Shown here: positions 8,316 through 12,253 of the stretch, piece after piece
How positions within the stretch are numbered: the first letter of the stretch is position 1
Layout: each line of letters starts with the position of its first letter
Assembly: GCA_026395095.1 (NCBI GenBank)
Contig: JAPLZI010000058.1
Location: 1,256 to 13,508 of the forward strand
Length of the DNA stretch: 12,253 nucleotides
Direction: 5' to 3'
From: Candidatus Tayloriibacteriota bacterium
Lineage (GTDB): Bacteria; Patescibacteriota; Minisyncoccia; Phycocordibacterales; PALSA-1337
Notes under the pieces: generated by a model
Database searches by the model: none
What the model was told of the DNA's origin: nothing
The model's input: the letters and a program-made list of their open reading frames with translations, nothing else
Translations under genes and position numbers: made by a program

Positions 8316-9112
8316 TTTTCCGGTGGTCAATTTGGGGAGAACACATATCGAATAATATAGAACTGCTTCGATACAGTGTTTTTTCATTCAAAAAGCAATT
8401 TGGAAGTGGCCATCAGTATATTATTTATACTGATAATGCTGATTTTGTCTCAGAGCAACTCGGTGCAGGTGTAGATGTTAGAGAGTTTCCAATAAGTAAT
8501 AATTCTAAGTTTTGCATTAAATCTAAGGCAACATGGCAAAAGTGGTGTCCTTCTTCGAGATTGGATATTACTCAAAATGAGATCTACGTAGATTCTGATG
8601 TGTTTTTATTGAAATACCCAGAGGAGATTGATTCGATTTTGTCGGATCAGAAAATTAGATTCGCTATTATGGATGAGTTTCTAGGTAAACCATATCAGCA
8701 TGGTGCGATGCATAAAAAAGCAACTCCGGATACGCCTTTTGTAAACGCTGGCCTCTTTTTGCAAAAAGCAGGCTATGATATTTCTAGGGATTTACTCGAG
8801 GAATTTGAATGGTGGCAGAAGAATATAAAAGTCAGTGAACAAACCCACCACGATGAGCAGGGGGCATTAGCAGTTGCACTTACGAAGTATGCGGTAAACG
8901 GTGAACTATTTATATTGCCTAAGACGAGGTACATGCTCATTAGTGAAACTTCGAATGCTGGTATAGAAAGTCTAGAAGGTGTAACCGTATTCCACGCTAC
9001 ATATCCTACTCACCCCGCGTTTTATAAGTTTAAGCATACGCTAGATGAGATTTTGAGTGATCAATCAAAGGTAAATTTAGAGAATATCAATGAAACACAT
9101 AAAAACAAATAA
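8312..9112 (+). CDS. GT-A fold glycosyltransferase (GT8-like, DSD motif)
   Basis: This 266-residue protein begins in the ATGA overlap with the preceding GT4 gene. EIYVDSDVFLLKYP (90-103) is a beta strand followed by the metal-binding DxD motif (D94, D96) of GT-A nucleotide-sugar transferases. Further support comes from FRWSIWGEHISNNIELLRYSV at the N-terminus (RYS-type acceptor helix), PFVNAGLFL (142-150), HHDEQGALAVAL (179-190) and VFHATYPTHPAF (226-237); the NAG, DEQ and late His patterns recall GT8-like and related families. There is no membrane segment, so it likely acts on the cytoplasmic face. Donor and acceptor are unknown. The gene overlaps the following one by 23 bp, which points to coupled translation. 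Confidence 0.75.
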   Translation: MIFRWSIWGEHISNNIELLRYSVFSFKKQFGSGHQYIIYTDNADFVSEQLGAGVDVREFPISNNSKFCIKSKATWQKWCPSSRLDITQNEIYVDSDVFLLKYPEEIDSILSDQKIRFAIMDEFLGKPYQHGAMHKKATPDTPFVNAGLFLQKAGYDISRDLLEEFEWWQKNIKVSEQTHHDEQGALAVALTKYAVNGELFILPKTRYMLISETSNAGIESLEGVTVFHATYPTHPAFYKFKHTLDEILSDQSKVNLENINETHKNK

Positions 9113-10793
9113 TACCATTGCAATTCTTATGTCTGTCAGGGACGAAGAGTCATACATTGATTTTAATATTTCATATCATCTCGATCTTGGTTTCGATTAT
9201 ATCTTTATCGCCAATCATTGTTCGGTGGATAACACTGACAAAATATTAGATTCATATAAAAATGATCCGAGGATCATTGTGATGGAAGTAAAGGATCCGG
9301 TTTTTGATCATGCTAAGATTACTAACAAATTACTCAACTATGCTAACTCAAATTACAAGGTAGATTGGTTCATCTTTCTAGATGCAGATGAATTTCTTTC
9401 AATAAGGGATAAATCTATACACGATTTTGTTGGCAGGCTAGAAACTAACGGAATTCCTTATGCGACTATTGGCTGGGCAAATGCTCTTTTCGATTATACG
9501 CTTGCTGACTATACATGCGCACCGTCAAATCCGATAGATACGATGAAATATTACTATCCTTGGCCAGAGAAGGATTGGCAGGAGTATGGTCATTTTAGAA
9601 AAGCTCTTGTCAAGAATCATAACAATATGGAAATCGTGGTCGGGGGACACTATGTAGAGACGGGTAATAATAAAGAATTTTTTGGTGAGTATCATTGGAA
9701 TCCATTTATAGTCCCCAAAGACGAGGCTAAGTTATTGCATTTTGAATTTAGAGGCAAAGCAGATGTGATATATAAGAAATGGGAGAAACTGGCATCGTTT
9801 GAAAATGATTCTACTTCCGCTCCTGATTCACCTTGGCTTGAGCGAATACAAACTATTAGAAAGTATGTTGAAGATTTTAAAGACAATGTTGAAGAGATAA
9901 ATAAGAGGTGGTTTTGTGAGCATAGGACATTCTGGGGGACGATAATACCCGAAGACAGGATAGTGCTTGATACCACGATGACTCTTTGGTATAGAAAATA
10001 TTTTAGAAGAAAGATAGAAAGTGGTAAGGTTAAGTCAGTCTGCTTGATTCGTAACGGACATCTTGGCGATGTGATAATGTCGGAACCAATTGCGCGTTTT
10101 TTATCTAAATATGTCGATAAGGTCTGTCTGGCTACGGAAGTTGAATATGCGGAATCAATATTCAATTCTTACGACAAGATCTATAAATATAACCAGATCA
10201 ATTCTGGAGAAATTGATTGTGATATATCAATCAGATTGATCTATGAGCTAAGCGACAATAAGAAATCGTACATACAAGGATATATGGAGTCGATCGGTTT
10301 TGGAGAGGTAATCAATAAAGAAATTCCCGTAATTAATGGCGATTGGGATAATCTTATTAAAGAAGAATATATACTCATAGCTCCATTTACTAGTATTTGG
10401 GAGGAGAAGAAAAGAAATTGGGGATATAGGAGATTTGCTGAACTTTCGAAATTGTTAGAATCTGAGTATAAGACTAGGTGTGTGATTTTAGAGAAAACTT
10501 ATTCATTCAAAGAAATGATGTCACTTATAAAGCACTGTAAGTTTATCGTTGGTAATGATTCTGCTCCTACAATAATTGCCCAGAGCCTCGGTAAGCAATC
10601 TTTTATCATATTTGGAGCAATTCGGCCAGATTATTTACATATGTTAGGATGTACTGTACCTATATACGATAGTAATAGACATAAGCTTTGTAGGCATAAT
10701 TCAAGACAAGAAGAGATAGACTGTTGTGAAGAGTTTTGTATGGATAGGATAAGGGTTAATGATGTGTTAGATAAGATTAAATCAAACTTATGA
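9090..10793 (+). CDS. Two-domain glycosyltransferase: GT2-like (Glyco_tranf_2_4) fused to GT9-like
   Basis: The 567-residue protein joins two glycosyltransferase domains. Residues 8-240 are GT2-like of the Glyco_tranf_2_4/GT92 kind: AILMSVRDEESYIDFNISYH, ANHCSVDNTDKIL (41-53), HAKITNKLLNY (74-84) and the metal-binding WFIFLDADEFLS (93-104). Residues 317-550 resemble ADP-heptose:LPS heptosyltransferases (GT9): VCLIRNGHLGDVIMSEPIARF (317-337, family pattern RxxxxGD), LIAPFTSIWEEKKRNW (429-444) and KFIVGNDSAPTIIAQSLG (484-501, family GxDSxxxHxA; here the usual His is Thr or Ile). The C-terminus has a Cys cluster, C534, C545, C546 and C550, also seen in GT9 proteins. A charged linker (about 245-315) lies between them. 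The fusion suggests successive sugar additions, although one domain could be inactive. ATG 9090 lies inside the previous gene; the stop overlaps the next ATG by 4 bp. Confidence 0.85.
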   Translation: MKHIKTNNTIAILMSVRDEESYIDFNISYHLDLGFDYIFIANHCSVDNTDKILDSYKNDPRIIVMEVKDPVFDHAKITNKLLNYANSNYKVDWFIFLDADEFLSIRDKSIHDFVGRLETNGIPYATIGWANALFDYTLADYTCAPSNPIDTMKYYYPWPEKDWQEYGHFRKALVKNHNNMEIVVGGHYVETGNNKEFFGEYHWNPFIVPKDEAKLLHFEFRGKADVIYKKWEKLASFENDSTSAPDSPWLERIQTIRKYVEDFKDNVEEINKRWFCEHRTFWGTIIPEDRIVLDTTMTLWYRKYFRRKIESGKVKSVCLIRNGHLGDVIMSEPIARFLSKYVDKVCLATEVEYAESIFNSYDKIYKYNQINSGEIDCDISIRLIYELSDNKKSYIQGYMESIGFGEVINKEIPVINGDWDNLIKEEYILIAPFTSIWEEKKRNWGYRRFAELSKLLESEYKTRCVILEKTYSFKEMMSLIKHCKFIVGNDSAPTIIAQSLGKQSFIIFGAIRPDYLHMLGCTVPIYDSNRHKLCRHNSRQEEIDCCEEFCMDRIRVNDVLDKIKSNL

Positions 10794-11818
10794 ACGAATA
10801 TCAGTCAGAGATTAAATTAGCTTTTATAACCGGCCTAAGAGATATTGTCTTAGATGAGATAAGTAGACAAGCTAATCTCCATGTTCTTCGTGAAGAGGGA
10901 GATTCTTTATACCTTAGTCATGTTAAGGATCTTAGTATTATAAAGCACCTTAGAAGCGTTGCTAGGGCATATATGATAGTTCGTGATCTTAAATATAATC
11001 CCCTTTATATTTCCAACCATAAATCTATTTTAGGAGATCTCGTCAAGACAATAATCGATAATAAAGGCCGAGACACATTTGAGACATATAAAATAACGTG
11101 TGCAGGTTCTGATTCTAAAGAAGTTCGTGAGATTAATCGATATGTAAAAGATACATATGATTTGATTGAAAAGGATGAAGCTGACATAAAGATACATATA
11201 ATTAAGTTGGAAGATATCTGGGAGGTAGGCGTTCAAATTACTGCAAGGCCGTTATCTGTTAGGGATTACAAGGTCAAAAATATGAGCGGTGCAATGGATC
11301 CGACTATTGCGTTTGCAGTTAATTCTTTATGTGGATTAGATAGTGCAAATTCCTATTTAAATGTATTCTCCGGAAGCGCAACTTTGCTTATCGAGGCAGC
11401 CCAGTGTTATCCGAAGTTAGAGACCTTAGTAGGTTTTGATAATGATAAAAAACATATCTCTCTGGCTATACAAAACATAAAGAAGGCAGGATTGATGGAG
11501 GAGATACAACTTAAAGAGGAGGATATTTTTGATAAACCTGATTTAGGTAAATTCGACGTGATTACATCTGATCTACCATTTGGTATGGTTATATCGAAGA
11601 ATGAAGACTTAAATAATTTGTATCAATATTTTGTAGAATATTGCCAAGAAACATTAAATCAGGGAGGTAAAATTGTTATTTATACAAGTGAACATGAAAT
11701 TTTTGAAAAAATCATCCTGAATTCTAAATTCAAGATTATAGAGACGTTGAATTTGAAGTTTACAACATCGGTAAATTCATATCTCCGACCAAAAATCTTC
11801 GTATGCGGATTTAAATAG
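10790..11818 (+). CDS. THUMP-domain RNA guanine-N2 methyltransferase-like protein (RlmL/Trm14/THUMPD3 type)
   Basis: This 342-residue protein has the layout of THUMP-linked RNA methyltransferases: an N-terminal ferredoxin-like and THUMP region (about 5-155) that binds RNA, ending in EVGVQITARPLSVRDYK (145-161), then a Rossmann-fold SAM methyltransferase domain. MSGAMDPTIAFAV (165-177) corresponds to the family's conserved entry segment, LNVFSGSATLLIEAA (190-204) to motif I, GFDNDKKHI (215-223) to the acidic loop, and TSDLPFGM (259-266) to motif IV. In RlmL and TrmN/Trm14 motif IV reads N/DPPYG; DLPFG is closer to the THUMPD3 (tRNA m2G6) form. It probably methylates a guanine in tRNA or rRNA. 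It is the last gene of a glycan operon, with a 4-bp overlap, which is unusual for such an enzyme; a different substrate cannot be excluded. Confidence 0.85.
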   Translation: MNEYQSEIKLAFITGLRDIVLDEISRQANLHVLREEGDSLYLSHVKDLSIIKHLRSVARAYMIVRDLKYNPLYISNHKSILGDLVKTIIDNKGRDTFETYKITCAGSDSKEVREINRYVKDTYDLIEKDEADIKIHIIKLEDIWEVGVQITARPLSVRDYKVKNMSGAMDPTIAFAVNSLCGLDSANSYLNVFSGSATLLIEAAQCYPKLETLVGFDNDKKHISLAIQNIKKAGLMEEIQLKEEDIFDKPDLGKFDVITSDLPFGMVISKNEDLNNLYQYFVEYCQETLNQGGKIVIYTSEHEIFEKIILNSKFKIIETLNLKFTTSVNSYLRPKIFVCGFK

Positions 11819-11827
11819 GGGCGATAT

Positions 11828-12232
11828 CTACTGTATATTACCGTTGTATACCATGATCTTAGGCCCTTCAATTTTGTTATAGATCTCCAAAGTATCTTTA
11901 ATGGTATTTGCTATAGGATCTCCTTTTAGATTTAAGGATGTGTTTAATAGTACATAAATGCCAGTCATATCTCCAAACCTTTTAATTAAATCATAGAGGA
12001 ATGGGTTTGTTTTTCTGTTTACGGTCTGAACTCTAGCACTACCGTCATAATGGACTCCACCCCTTATTTTTTCTTGTGCAGACTGAATAACGTCATATTT
12101 ATATAACATAAATGGGGAAGTAGCTGGTCCGATGAAATACTCATGGACTTTTTCCTCAATAGTAACGGGTGCGACGGGACGGTAGTCTTCTCTTTGTTTT
12201 ATTTTCTCACTCAGTTTTTTCTTTACTTCGAT
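11828..12232 (-). CDS. NodU/CmcH-family carbamoyltransferase, C-terminal part (truncated by contig end)
   Basis: The reverse-strand frame ends at 11828 and is open to the contig edge. About 134 residues match the C-terminal domain of the carbamoyltransferase family, which transfers a carbamoyl group from carbamoyl phosphate to sugar hydroxyls, via carbamoyl-AMP in known members. Visible motifs are KQREDYRPVAPVTIEE, ATSPFMLYKYDV, GGVHYDGSARVQTVNRK (family HvDGTaRvQ) and VLLNTSLNLKGDPIANT (family NTSFNxxGEPI), followed by a short tail ending MVYNGNIQ. The N-terminal Kae1-like catalytic domain, usually about 350-400 residues, is missing because real sequence stops at 12232; a GTG start at 12247 would lie in adapter sequence and is not real. 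The gene faces the glycan operon with only 9 bp between stops and no visible terminator. It probably carbamoylates the same glycan. Confidence 0.9.
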   Translation of the reverse strand: MEVKKKLSEKIKQREDYRPVAPVTIEEKVHEYFIGPATSPFMLYKYDVIQSAQEKIRGGVHYDGSARVQTVNRKTNPFLYDLIKRFGDMTGIYVLLNTSLNLKGDPIANTIKDTLEIYNKIEGPKIMVYNGNIQ

Positions 12233-12253
12233 AGATCGGAAGAGCACACGGCT
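12233..12253. other. Illumina TruSeq adapter read-through at contig end (assembly artefact)
   Basis: The last 21 bases match the start of the TruSeq read-1 3' adapter at 20 positions. AGATCGGAAGAGCACACG is exact and the following three bases are GCT instead of TCT. This is not biological sequence and should be trimmed. It extends the reading frame of the carbamoyltransferase fragment by false residues. Confidence 0.95.

Noticed and set aside
12233..12247. GTG start of the carbamoyltransferase frame at 12247
   Set aside because: The codon and the first few residues are translated from adapter sequence; the true gene start lies beyond the contig.

Overview
This looks like a contig-end fragment from a low-GC bacterium, probably an uncultivated one known from a metagenome. 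The standard bacterial code fits: TGA ends mod (2377-2379), the hypothetical gene at 4802, the GT4 gene and the GT2-GT9 gene, while TAA ends res. Codes in which TGA is a sense codon are therefore unlikely. A Patescibacteria-like origin is possible from the style of the proteins, but I cannot establish it. The last 21 bases (12233-12253) match the Illumina TruSeq adapter at 20 of 21 positions, so real sequence ends at about 12232.

Region 1 (1-5473, + strand) resembles a defence island. It opens with the C-terminal part of a reverse transcriptase with a YVDD active site, cut off by the window start. A complete Type III restriction-modification pair follows. Mod is a beta-class N6-adenine methyltransferase with DPPY and FAGSGT motifs. 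Res is a superfamily 2 helicase with a C-terminal PD-ExK nuclease, and its start overlaps the end of mod by 11 bp. Next comes an uncharacterised protein with a WNYFPHERLGG motif, whose probable N-terminal 18 codons are cut off by an in-frame TAA.

Region 2 (about 5456-6190) is a single histidine-phosphatase gene. It is clearly richer in GC than both sides and has an inverted repeat at each end.

Region 3 (6221-11818, + strand) is a tightly packed cluster of about 35% GC. It holds a SAM hydrolase (DUF62/SAM hydroxide adenosyltransferase family), a GT4-like glycosyltransferase, a GT-A glycosyltransferase with a DSD motif, a fused GT2-like plus GT9-like glycosyltransferase, and a THUMP-domain RNA methyltransferase. 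The last four genes are coupled by overlaps of 4, 23 and 4 bp, and the SAM hydrolase ends 1 bp before the GT4 start. Convergent to this set, 9 bp away, is the C-terminal part of a NodU/CmcH-type carbamoyltransferase. The three glycosyltransferases and the carbamoyltransferase suggest synthesis of a surface glycan or a decorated saccharide. The SAM hydrolase and the RNA methyltransferase do not obviously belong to such a pathway.

No tRNA, rRNA, CRISPR array or insertion sequence was recognised. No gene-free stretch exceeds about 80 bp.
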